Below are positions 36,131-46,444 of a stretch of DNA of 64,000 nucleotides, piece after piece; position 1 is the stretch's first letter; every line of letters starts with the position of its first letter. The notes beneath the pieces are model-generated. The model made no database searches and was not told where the DNA came from. It worked only from the letters and a program-made list of their open reading frames with translations. The translations under genes and the position numbers were made by a program. The stretch comes from Ziziphus jujuba (taxonomy: Eukaryota; Streptophyta; Magnoliopsida; Rosales; Rhamnaceae). The stretch covers positions 2,945,001 through 3,009,000 of the forward strand of contig NC_083386.1 of NCBI RefSeq assembly GCF_031755915.1, written 5' to 3'.

Positions 36131-36290
36131 TTGCAACTCTCTTCCTTTTCTATTACCAAAACCTGCGTAAACTTCGACGGTGTTGCCTATGTTACCAACC
36201 AAATTCAACGGTATAACAAGGCAGTGAAAGATTGCGCCATGATGACTCGATGCGTACAGCCAATAATATCACATGCCATCCAAAGCGCTC
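36131..36290 (+). pseudogene. Left half of an unrecognised coding-like segment split by the L1
   Basis: An open frame reads ITKTCVNFDGVAYVTNQIQ, then RYNKAVKDCAMMTRCVQPII and SHAIQS up to the L1 boundary. The frame resumes beyond the L1 at 54721 (QSVLFAAQKQRYRIPHPT...), and the joint is exactly the target duplication. I do not recognise the protein, and the matching part of copy A (after 4880) has lost it. Confidence 0.45.
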
Positions 36291-37340
36291 TTTTTTTTGG
36301 GATCAAATTGCAGGCCTTTCTTTTTATTTCACTAGAAGTGTTCTTAGAAAAAAAAAATTCTAGATTTCTGAGCATTTACTTTTTGGCCAGATATCTTACA
36401 AAAGTCCTCAAGGCATTGAAGAACCACACTGACTTGATCAGTAGAAGCTTCTGAAAATATAATAAGATCATCCGCAAACTTTAAATGAGAAATGTTAGGC
36501 CCATTACGAGAAACCTTCAAGTTTTTCCACTTACCAACGAAAATTTGCTAAAGAATGGTGTGAGATAACTTTTCCATATAGAGGGTAAAAAGAAAAGGGG
36601 ATAAAGAATCCCCTTGTCTAATCCCTCTACTAGGTATGAATCTCTTTGTAAGCTCCCCATTCCAAATAAGTTGCATGCTACCCACTCTAATACATTGAAG
36701 AATAAGTTGAATCCAGTGAACAGGAAGGCTAGTTTCTCTTAAAGTTCCTTCAATGAACTCCCAATTAACTCTATCAAAAGCTTTTTCCAGATTAATTTTC
36801 CAAAGAATTATACCTTTCTTTTTCTTGGACTTGTTAAAAAGATGAATCATTTCCTGAGTGATGACAATATTATCAATTATCTGCCTCTCAGGAATGAAGC
36901 TAGTTTGACTAGGATGGATTATTTTACTCATGATAGGCCTAAGTTTTGAGACAATAACTTGATTGATCACTTTATACAGGGTATTGCACAAGTTTATGGG
37001 CTTGAACTGCATCATGGTTTGAGGGCAATCACTTCTAGGAATAATGAAGATCAAAGTATTATTAATACCTTGAGGAAGAGTGCCAGAGGAGAAGAAGTCT
37101 TTGACAAAGTTGCAAATATAGCTGCCAATGAGGTTCCAACATTTTTGAAAAAACGCAGCAGGAAAGCCATCGATAAATGGAGCCTTCCAAGGACCAATAT
37201 CAAAGAGAGCACTCTTGATTTCTTAGTCTTTAATATTGTGATTGAGAGCTCTTAAATCAGCTTCATCTAGATTAGGAAAAGACCTAGCATCAACAGGTTC
37301 TTGAGAGTAAAGACTTTGAAAAAATTGAACAGCCATCCCT
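36291..37340 (-). pseudogene. L1 ORF2, reverse transcriptase core
   Basis: From the PIF insertion site inward it reads MAVQFFQSLYSQEPVDARSF, WKAPFIDGFPAAFFQKCW, FKPINLCNTLYKVI, FIPERQIIDNIVITQEMI, LEKAFDRVNWEFIEGTL, SRGIRQGDSLSPFLFTLYME and the catalytic FADDLIIFSEAS (near 36470). Stops interrupt at about 37231 (KD*EI) and 36552 (HTIL*QIF). The frame runs out after KSRIFF, just before the oligo(A). The RT signature boxes, including the ADD Asp pair, are intact as residues. Confidence 0.85.
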
Positions 37341-37977
37341 TAGGGTGGTTTTGGTACGCAGGACAAGTTTGGATCGGATGAGATCGGATAGGACAGGTCC
37401 GGATCGGACAGGAAAGAATAGTGTAGTCCTGTGTTTGGTATAGTTCCGGACTGAATGGTGGATTGGTTGTTCCATATTTGGTGTATGATTAGACTGGATT
37501 GGACTATTTTATAATTTCTTTTTTTTAGTGAAAAATTATAAAATTCAATTTATAATTACAATAAAAAATAATATACTTAATTAATATTGTAAATTGATAT
37601 ATTTGTATTTACATATAAAATTTAAATTTTTATTACATCCACAAACTATATTAATATATAATTTTAAAAATAAATGAAAATTAAATTATAACATAATATT
37701 TTATAAATAATTATTAATGAAAAATAAAAATAATTAATGAAATTTTGTAATTGTAATTTTTTCTTTACATTGTAATTAAATTGTAATTTTTTTTTTTACA
37801 CCCACAAATTACGTTAATATATGGTTTTCAGAACTAATTAAAATGATATTATAATATGTTAAATCATATGTACAAATAAAAAAACATAACTTCATATTTA
37901 ATTAAGAACTTGTTGATAAGTACGATTTCACATACTTGTCTGCATACAAATGTATATATTTGAGTATACACTGATAA

Positions 37978-38295
37978 CTACTTATATGTCAAATAAATAA
38001 AAACACCCATTGATAGTAATCCAAACAAATAGCCGATTATAAAACCATTACGCCACTCATTGTTCAAGTTGGCACGTGAATGTGCGGTGATATGTTGTAT
38101 TGGATTTGCCTCATTTAGATTACTCATCATTTGTTCTACATACTCAGCATATGCTATTTCAGCTTCTTCAGTTGTATTATAGGCTTGATATAAATTATCC
38201 TTAAATCCTTGGACTTGTTGTTGACATTCAGGCCAAGAATTATATATCCCTGGTTGTCTACCTTTAAACACAATATAAACTCTTCTCCTTGCCAT
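37978..38295 (-). CDS. Small protein: RNase H1 hybrid-binding / viroplasmin-like domain plus membrane segment
   Basis: The frame of 105 codons starts with ATG at 38295 (MARRRVYIVFKGRQPGIYNS). Residues 5-50 match the N-terminal RNase H1 RNA/DNA-hybrid-binding fold, called Cauli_VI or viroplasmin domain in databases: VFKGR-PGIYNSWPECQQQV, GFKDN, then a TTEEAEIAYAEY helix. Residues 79-105 (GFIIGYLFGLLSMGVFIYLT) form one hydrophobic, probably membrane-spanning, segment. No RNase H catalytic domain follows. It is the most distal gene of the PIF/Harbinger element, about 280 bases beyond the Myb-like gene on the same strand, and is the only element gene without a stop. It could be a functional accessory protein or a captured host fragment. 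Domain assignment is from sequence pattern; the role is unknown. Confidence 0.65.
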   Translation of the reverse strand: MARRRVYIVFKGRQPGIYNSWPECQQQVQGFKDNLYQAYNTTEEAEIAYAEYVEQMMSNLNEANPIQHITAHSRANLNNEWRNGFIIGYLFGLLSMGVFIYLTYK

Positions 38296-38573
38296 TGAAT
38301 GTCCTGCATATTATAATAAATTATAACATAATATAATAATATAATTAAACAAAATAACAAAGCATTAAATCAATCAAGTGCATATTAATACACTAAAACA
38401 TAATACATACTTCATAAAAATGTCTTTACATGCATAATTAGATACTAACATCCATTACCATACCACATATATCCATAAACAACCATACAACATATGTCCA
38501 TAAAGTTTAAATATAAGTGTTCGTAATTATCATCCCCTCATACATAGGCTTTATATATGATCCACAACGATAC

Positions 38574-39533
38574 TTAGTAATTTAAAAATTTCATAGCAAA
38601 TTCAATCTTGTCTGCATCCATCCTAATAATCTTAAAAATCTCAACGTTCGATGGATCCAATCTCATTGCCTTAGAGATTTTGAGATTGTCATTAGCAGAG
38701 AAGCCTAACTTGTCAAGCTCCATAGCTAAGTATTGTGGATAATTGGCTTTACATTTATCTGACTTTGCAGCCAATTTATCAAATAATTTCTCTGCTACAT
38801 TGCCAAACCCGCTCACAATGCCATCATCTTTCAATCCAAATTTTCTCTTACCTCTTGATTTGGATCGAGTGGATGGTTCATTATGTATTTCATTCATAGA
38901 GATTGGAGAACACACATCATTAAATTGCTCATTTCCACTATCCAAATTCAAATCATTGGCCATATCAATTGGAGTTTGTGCTCCATGTCCTGTTGCCTGA
39001 TCCTTTCCAAAAATATTAGCAAGCCTCTTATACATTGAAAACGGTTTACCTTCCCATGCCTTTGCACTTGGATTACTCTAAAATAAAAAAACAAACTTTT
39101 AATTGTAAACAATAGAAAAACATACTTCATATATCAAGTTAAAAAATTCAATGAAAGAAGATGTCCAATGTTTCAAAACCTACACGTATGCTTTCCAAAC
39201 TTCGTCACTATCAACTTCCATACATTTAAGAGAGTCATTCTATCCGAATCCACTTTTGTTTAGCATATTGTTTACTATACCGTATTGCTTCTTCCACTTT
39301 TTTAACTTTGACTCAATGTGTGGATTTGTTCGCAACCCTGAATTAGGACATATCTCAGCCAATCGCCTCTCAATCATAGTACTTGTGCCAGGCTTGAATG
39401 ATCCTGTGTCACACCGCTGCCCACTAGCTACAACCTCATCTAAAATAAGCAGCAAATCATCTTCCTCCCCTTTACTCCATATTCGTGTAGATTCAACCCC
39501 TCGGATATCGTGACTGCTACCTCCAACCTCCAT
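38574..39533 (-). pseudogene. Myb/SANT-like partner protein of the PIF/Harbinger element
   Basis: The chosen start is MEVGGSSHDIRG at 39533. The Myb/SANT-like domain follows (IWSKGEEDDLLLILDEVV, then KLKKWKKQYGIVNNML), broken by a TAG where a Trp is expected (GFG*ND, near 39243). After an intron-like gap (about 39180-39075) it resumes as SNPSAKAWEGKPF and continues to a C-terminal domain (KCKANYPQYLAMELDKLGFS, ending ...FLNY). In PIF/Harbinger elements this protein helps bring the transposase to the nucleus and to the DNA ends. Confidence 0.75.
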
Positions 39534-39719
39534 TTCTATCGAAATACACATTTTTATTATTTCAACAATACAATAATAGCAAGCAAATAAGCAACAATCA
39601 TTCACGGTTGACAACAATGGCATAAAATATATATTGGTTTTTATACAAATGATCCAAGATGTTTAACAAACAGTATAAAATAAAACAATTAGAGGAGCAT
39701 TAAAAACAACAATCGACCA

Positions 39720-41076
39720 CTAATGACCGCGATGACCTTTCCACTCATCAAACATTTGCTTAGCTAAATCATCTCTCCAGTGAGTCCATTGGTCCGATGA
39801 AGAAATCGATCCTATAAAGTCATCCTCAATACTAACGTCAACATCATTAATCCTATTAAACTCGACTTCCCCAGGATCAATTATCATTTCTCTTCTAATA
39901 AGATTATGTATAAGGCAACATGCAGTAATTATCTTGATTTGTGTTGCAATAGGATAGAAAGATGGACTTCTTAAAATTGTCCACCGCTTTTTAAGAACCC
40001 CAAAACATCTTTCTATGACATTCCTAGCAGATACATGCTTCATGTTGAAATATTCTTCATGATTTATAGGTGCACAACCATCTATCCACTCAGAAAGGTG
40101 ATGTTCCTCTATATGGTGCAAGAAACCCTTCACCATTAGTGTAACCAGCATCCACTAAGTAATAAAAACCTAAAAAAATAAAAAACATATCTCCTATTAG
40201 TGTATACAATGTTGGCTACTACAATGTAAAACTTGAGAATTAGTCTTACCGGTTTGTACCCTTAACCCATTTGGCCTACTTAATGTATCTCGGAGTACTC
40301 TTGAATCTGAAGCAGAACCTTCCTAACCAGGTAATACAAATATAAATTCCATATTCGGATTACATACACCTAAAACATTTATGGCTATCTCATCCTTTCT
40401 TGTTCGATATCTTGATTTATCATTTTCTGGGACATTCACCTTAATATAAGTTCCATCTAAAGCTTCCAAACAATTCTACGTCATTAACAAAGTTACTAAC
40501 ATCAGATAATGTTACAAATAATTGAACTATAATATAAATAACCAAACAATTCCACAAACGTACCTTAAATACTTTCCATCTATCATCCAAACAGTTATCT
40601 GATACTGGTTCTGGTTGTCTTAACAAAATCTTATATAAGCACAACACTCCATGCAACACAGAATTGAAATATCTACTAATCGTCTCTCCCGATCAAAAAA
40701 ATCTAGTGATAATTGTACGGTTCTTTGTATGATGAGAAATTATGTGTAGAAATATACACACTTGCTCTTCCAATGTAACAATGCCATCACTTTTAACATA
40801 TCCATCCTCGCTTAATAACTGACACAAAGTATCAAATGTTCTCCTATCCATCTTAAGCTGACTAATACAATTAACATCATTGTCTAACAGACTATTTATA
40901 AATGAAATACACAATTCTGCTTTCCTAGGTAATTGATCACTGTAACCTCTAGCATGTCGCCTTATACATGCTCAGTACATATACATAAACAAAAGCAACA
41001 TAAATGCCATATAAAAAGACTCTAATTGTGAATCATTTGGGAGCAAAAAGAATGCAGCAACTTTTCTTCGATCCAT
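39720..41076 (-). pseudogene. PIF/Harbinger (HARBI1-like) DDE transposase
   Basis: Start ATG at 41076 (MDRRKVAAFFLLPNDSQLES). It continues through the N-terminal domain (LKMDRRTFDTLCQLLSEDGY, TLEEQVCIFLHII) and the DDE_Tnp_4 domain: first Asp in LEALDGTYIKVNVPENDKSR, second in FYYLVDAGYTNGEGF, Glu in NVIERCFGVLKKRWTIL. It ends ...DEWKGHRGH at 39720. The catalytic residues are all present. Stops occur near 40976 (MYMY*ACIRR) and near 40326 (LPG*EGSASD, Trp to stop), and there are intron-like gaps near 40660 and 40190-40250. It would cut and paste elements with TTA duplications but is inactive as read. Confidence 0.85.
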
Positions 41077-44000
41077 ATGTTCTACTAATATTTTTTTAAC
41101 ATTTGTTCATTTGTAATCAAATAATATATTTTATAATTGTTATATTTAATACGTATTTTATATATTTTTATTTGTTTATAACATGTTTTAAATAAATAAG
41201 GCATCAATTTCATAACCTCATTTCAATAAAGTGGATCGGCTCAATAGGGTGTGTTTGATTGTGTGAGAAAGGGGAATTTTTAGGAGACATGGAATTAGTT
41301 TTATTAGGCCAATATATATAGATAGTATATTAATATATAAGGAATTTAATAAGAGTGTTGTACAAGGTACAAACAACTAAATCCAATTTCAAATTAATGA
41401 CTCAGGTACCATGCCAATGGAAAACTTCAACTGTAGCCAAACATCATCAATATCAATCCAATGGAAAATACCAAATGAGCAAACATGAGAGATTTTCCCA
41501 AACATCATTCCCAAACATAAACTGTAGCCAAACATTACCAATGAAAAGTATCAAATGGAATTATTTTCCACATCCAAGGAACAAGAGATAGATTTTCTTC
41601 AACGAAATACAAAGAAAAAAGACTTAGCAGGAAAACCAACAAAGAGAAAATTAAAACATTTGATCAACACCACTTTAAATATGCACTTTTTAGCTAACCA
41701 AGCTTTTTTGGCTGTCAGGGACTGAAGTTTCTCAACCACTTGTAAGCTGCACTACCTCGTTGCTACACAAAAAGAAAGGCATTATTTATAACAGATAAGC
41801 TCTAAAAGTACACAAAAGAGAAAGGTCGTATGCATAAAAGATAAGCTAAAAAATAATAACAAAAATAAATGAACAAAAAATAAAAATTAAACTACAAAGG
41901 AAAAGAATATCCATCCGAGGATGTATATAAGAATCCCAAAAAGTTGCAATGACTATAAGAATCTCAACCACAGTCATCTCAACATATGTTAAGCCGGCCA
42001 CCCACTACAATAACAAATGTCTAGCACTTAAATAAAAAGTGCCACCAAACAGTTAACTAAAAGCCACTCAGACACCAAGGTAAACCCCAACTTTATCCTG
42101 TAATCCACATGTCAGCTTAAGCATAATTTAGCATGCTAAAACTTAACAATAATGAAATGTCCTATATGTCATAAGCAGCAGTTTCATTTCAAGCATATTG
42201 CACATTTGCACTACCGCATATTATAAGTAATAGCTGGAGGCATGAAGTTTATGTGATTGCTCATGCCACGTTGATGTAATCTTAAATATATATATATATA
42301 TATATATATTTCAATAGAGCAGGGCAAGGGAGTAAGAGAAGAGGATGAGGAGGGAAGCTGGGAGAGAGTGTGGAAAAGAAATTAGACTAAAATAAAGATG
42401 GACAAATAATTGAAATTACGAACCTACTCAGACAAGTTTTTCCTTACAACATTATGACCAGAGAACTTGCCTAATGCAACAATTAAACTAATTTTCCCAA
42501 CACTTGGGCTACCTTCCAATAGAACTGGAATGCATGAGCAAAATTAAGGTAGTCAAATATGGAGATTCAAGAATATATAAGCAGCAAAACTTTGAGCCAA
42601 TTGAAACCATAGTATATGTTTTATGAACTGAAATAATATAATAGTTGACATGAACAAAGAAGTAGAATAAAATCAATGGTTTTCTGCATTTTTTTTTTCT
42701 TTTCCTATCTTCTCTATTTAACCTGAAAATTTGCTCTAAAGGGTAAGAAAAATTGTGGGATCATATAATTTGTAAGGTCGAGATTGGACTTTTTTTTTTT
42801 CGAGGAATGACCATGTTTGGACTACGATGGCCAAAAAACATGTACATTGAGTAATAATAAACCATATAAGATATCCAAAGTGAGCCATACTGCCATATCC
42901 ATCTTCTAATCAAGATTAGATAATTCTTTTTTTTTTTTCCCTTTAAACTTCGGATTATCAGATAAAGTGAATTTAAAAGACAAAGACTTTTGAATGAAAG
43001 AATTTGCAACCAACTTTATGTTAACAAAGATTAGGCTTGTGTGCAACAACTGTATACTAAAAACAAAATTCAACCCCAAAATAAATGTAAAGACAAAAAA
43101 AAGAAGCAGACCAAATGCATAAAAAGAGCGAGCGAATGAGAAATTTGACTATGGGAAAGCTCAAGCACGTGAACCCTTTTGGCCTGAGAATCATCAAAGC
43201 AACCAAGAACGGCTAGTATTCCACACATTTTGGTGGTTCAAAAAAGATTCCAATAAAATATGAAAATAATAGTTCCAAGTTGCAGAGCAGTGAGAAAAAT
43301 AAATGGTTAGAGAAAGAAAGAAGGTGTTTTTGAGGGTAATAAAAGAAAAAAAGAACAAGAGATGGAGAGAAACATGCAGCAGAAAATTTGTTAAAATTTG
43401 TTCCATAGTAATACAAACTACAAAGATTGCCCAAACCGAAGGAAATACCATATTGCAAACGAGCATATAAAAAAAAATTTCCCATATTGCAATGAGAAAC
43501 AACAAAAGACCCAAATGTTAGAGAAAAAAGACAGATCTAGTAAGATCGGTTTTCATTTGAACAAAAAGGACAAGAAGAAAGGTCAAGGAAGAAGAAGAAT
43601 CTACAGATTTAGATATGTAGAGATGGAGGGTACTCACCGACCATGTCTCTTTCTTCGAGAGATGTAGATGTCCAATGAGCTCCTTCGACTTTCCACTGCA
43701 TTCCAGCGAGGTCCTTCGGTGAGAGAATAGAGTTATTTTCCAGATCTAGTCAAATCTGCTTTCATTTTAACAAATGACAAGAAGAAAAGTCAAGGAAGAA
43801 GAAGACTCAACAAATATAGAGATGCAGAGATGAAGGGAACTCACCGACCATGTTTCTTCCTCTGAGAGATGCAGATGTCTGGCGAGCTCCTTCGATTTTC
43901 CACCAAGTTCCAACGAGCTCCTTCAGTGAGAGAGTAGAGTAGGCTTTCATTTTAGTTTGGGACAAAAATGACCCGGGGGGAGATGGGTCAGATGAGTCCC

Positions 44001-44123
44001 AATCGTTTGGGATTAAATAACTGTTTGGGTTAAGTTGTCCTAAACTCAAAATGGCAAACCAAACCCCATACTTGGGACACAATCCCATCCAATCCTAGCC
44101 AATCCCATGAACCAAACACACCC
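41077..44123. other. 5' non-coding part of the PIF/Harbinger element
   Basis: 3 kb without a convincing coding frame. A second GGGTGTGTTTGATTGTGTGA at about 41248 resembles a PIF terminus and may mark a nested MITE end, but no partner end or TTA pair was found for it. Poly(T), (AT)n and purine runs are common. A duplicated segment lies at 43520-43935. Confidence 0.45.
43520..43935. repeat. Two diverged tandem copies (about 200 bp)
   Basis: 43520-43727 and 43740-43935 share CAGATCTAGT, GACAAGAAGAAA-GTCAAGGA, ACTCACCGACCATGT and AGCTCCTTCGA in the same order. They lie just inside the right end of the PIF/Harbinger element. Confidence 0.8.
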
Positions 44124-44126
44124 TTA

Positions 44127-44510
44127 GAGTTTGTTTATCAAAAATCCAATTACCAGCTTCATCCTTCAAGAGTTCCACTCTATTTTTTCTTCTACGGGTC
44201 AAAGTGGAAAGGTGAAAGTAATTAGTGTTTTTATCTCCATGTTGAAGCCAATCACACCTTGATTTTTGTTTCCAAAGACATTCTTCTTGCACCAAAATAG
44301 AGTTTAATTCAGAAATCAATTGTTGTTCTAAAGAAGAAATATAGGGACTGTCTTTGCTGCAAAGTTGTTGTTGGATGCCATTGGGTCTTGCTAATAACAT
44401 TTTTTTCTTGAAAAAAATATTACCAAAGACCTCTTTATTCAATCTTTCAACTTATACTCAAAACTTTCAATTTTCTATAGAATATTTCCAAAAAGAGCCA
44501 TTGATAGAAT
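44127..44510 (-). pseudogene. L1 ORF2, region between endonuclease and RT
   Basis: The minus strand reads SINGSFWKYSIE, then FEYKLKD and, after a one-base shift, NKEVFGNIFFKKK, LVQEECLWKQKSRCDWLQHG and DKNTNYFHLSTLTRRRKN, ending WIFDKQTL at the PIF site. These are the characteristic KWNKEVFGN and GDKNTNYFH motifs of plant L1 ORF2. The reading is flanked by two insertions: PIF at its 3' side, CACTA at its 5' side. Confidence 0.85.
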
Positions 44511-45621
44511 CATATTGATAAATGACGCAATAAATACGTCGTACAAAATAAACAATGACATATCGCACGACGTCGTCTAACATCCTGTCACTAAAGCCAT
44601 AAGACAACAAGTGATGCAGTATGACAGTTGCCTATATTTGAGTTTTTAGTGATGCATTCTTTCAATCCACTTATAGCAACGCATTGTTTAGTGACGCTTC
44701 ATCACAATGTCGCTAAAAATATATTAGTGACTGTTTCATATAGCATCGTTAAGTATATTCGTCGCTAATGAATCGCCTATTTAGTGACGTATTAATAGAG
44801 CTACCTATTTAGCAACGCATTGACACTTTTAGCGACCCTTTCAGCAATGTGTCAGATTTGATCATCCACTTATAGCAATGCATTATTTTGCGACGCTATT
44901 CGGGAGAGTCGCTAAAAAGCTATTAACGACTTATTTCAAAGCATCGCTAAATATATGAGTTGCTAAAAATAGTCAATTAAAGGTCGCCAAATATGTTAGA
45001 CGATGTTGTTATGTGTTAATGGGTTGCCCCTTCTTTTATATTTTTTTCATTTTATTTTTTTTTAATTTTGTGAAAAGTGATTAAAATAGTAAAAATATAA
45101 AAATAATTAAAATACAAAAAAACTAAAACTATCTTCATCCAAGATAATTAGAATACAAAAATTTAAAATAAATATTTTTTCATAACAAATTAATTAAATA
45201 TTATCTCATTGACATATTTTTACATAATTTGTAAATTATTGTATTTTTTCATAACAAAATTAATATTAATTAAACTTCCATGAATATACACTCATTGAGA
45301 TGGAAATTGATGTCCTCTTGTTGACGATATTACACCCTCATACTGCATATGGAAAAATTAAAAAAGTTAATAACACTTATGCAAAATAAATAAAATATTA
45401 ATCATTATTAAATTTGTAATGTAGTAAATAAAAATTTAAAGAATATTACCATCGTTCTTAATATTTGGTGAGATGCATTTCTCCTAATTAAAAGTGGAAA
45501 ACACATAATGAAGAAGATAAAAAAAATAATTAAATGAATAATAATAAATGTTATAAATATTACTTAAAACATAAGTTAATAAATATATGCACCAATTTAT
45601 TTAGAAGATATTGTTTATTCA

Positions 45622-45834
45622 TATCCCCTTACAGTCATTACAAACATAGTCACTCTCACATTCATCTTCATTATCATTTTCATCGATACATGGTAACTAT
45701 ATGACAAATGAATTGTGAGCCATCATAGTATCTCCAAGAACATCTTCTTCAACAAAAGTATGATGTTGTGGTGAAGTTAAAACAACAGATCATCTCGAAT
45801 TACATTGATCTTTAACATAAAATACTTGTTGAAC
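45622..45834 (-). pseudogene. DUF4216 remnant of a CACTA transposase-linked protein
   Basis: The minus strand reads VQQVFYVKDQCNSR, a TGA where Trp is expected, then SVVLTSPQHHTFVEEDVLGD and a Glu/Asp-rich tail with another TAG. The QVFYV-D--N-W-VVL pattern is the DUF4216 signature found at the C-terminus of plant CACTA transposase proteins. The transposase (TNP2) domain itself is absent. Confidence 0.7.
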
Positions 45835-46444
45835 TTAGCAAAACAATGTCAAGCAATATCACAAATAAAATTTCTACAAAAGCAAGATTAATAAAACCCA
45901 CGAACCTAACCTGCAGTTAAAATGAAAAAAAAAAAAAAAAAAACCAACCCACCACGTGTCTCCACCAACCACAAAGAAAAAAGAAACTCACCTAAATGAT
46001 GGAGATGAAGAAAGCAGAAACCTAGAAAATCATGCAACACAGAGAAATTCAGCTTCCCGGCCGATGACAACATAGGCAAATGAAAAATGAAACCCAAAAT
46101 ATCCCACTCTTCAAGTCTCTCTTAGATTGCTTCCAAATCTAATATTTATTAAATAGTGTACTTGATGTAGTTTTAAAAAAGAAAAAGGATTCAAAGGCAC
46201 GCGTAAAAATTTTAAAACGCGCCAAAAATTTTCAAAAAATGGCACAAACGTGCCTTTTCTCTCAATTTCATTTTTTTTTTCTTTGATTAATGTTTTTAGT
46301 TTTCATCTACAAATAAAAACTGAAAATATTTCTTAAAAATAAGAAGTAAAATATCAAAAATTACTGTTTATTTTTCTGTTTTTCAAGTACACCGTTATTC
46401 TTTATAAAATTTGTATGTCTTTTAAAATTTTTATTTTTTTTAAT

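Larger units (their letters stand above)
37344..44123 (-). mobile_element. PIF/Harbinger transposon, 6.78 kb, nested in the L1
   Basis: The termini are GGGTGGTTTTGGT (37344) and, on the minus strand, GGGTGTGTTTGGT (44123), the usual PIF/Harbinger start. A TTA target duplication flanks it (37341-37343 and 44124-44126). L1 coding continues on both sides. On the minus strand it carries a HARBI1-like transposase, a Myb/SANT-like partner protein and a third small ORF. The transposase and Myb genes have stops; the third ORF does not. Confidence 0.9.

Noticed and set aside
37978..38295. Viroplasmin-like domain as evidence of an integrated plant pararetrovirus
   Set aside because: No other such viral gene is nearby, the frame sits inside a bounded PIF/Harbinger element, and the fold is shared with ordinary RNase H1 proteins.
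41248..41270. Second PIF-like terminus (GGGTGTGTTTGATTGTGTG) as the start of a separate nested MITE
   Set aside because: No opposite end or paired TTA/TAA duplication was found; it may be chance or a degraded remnant.
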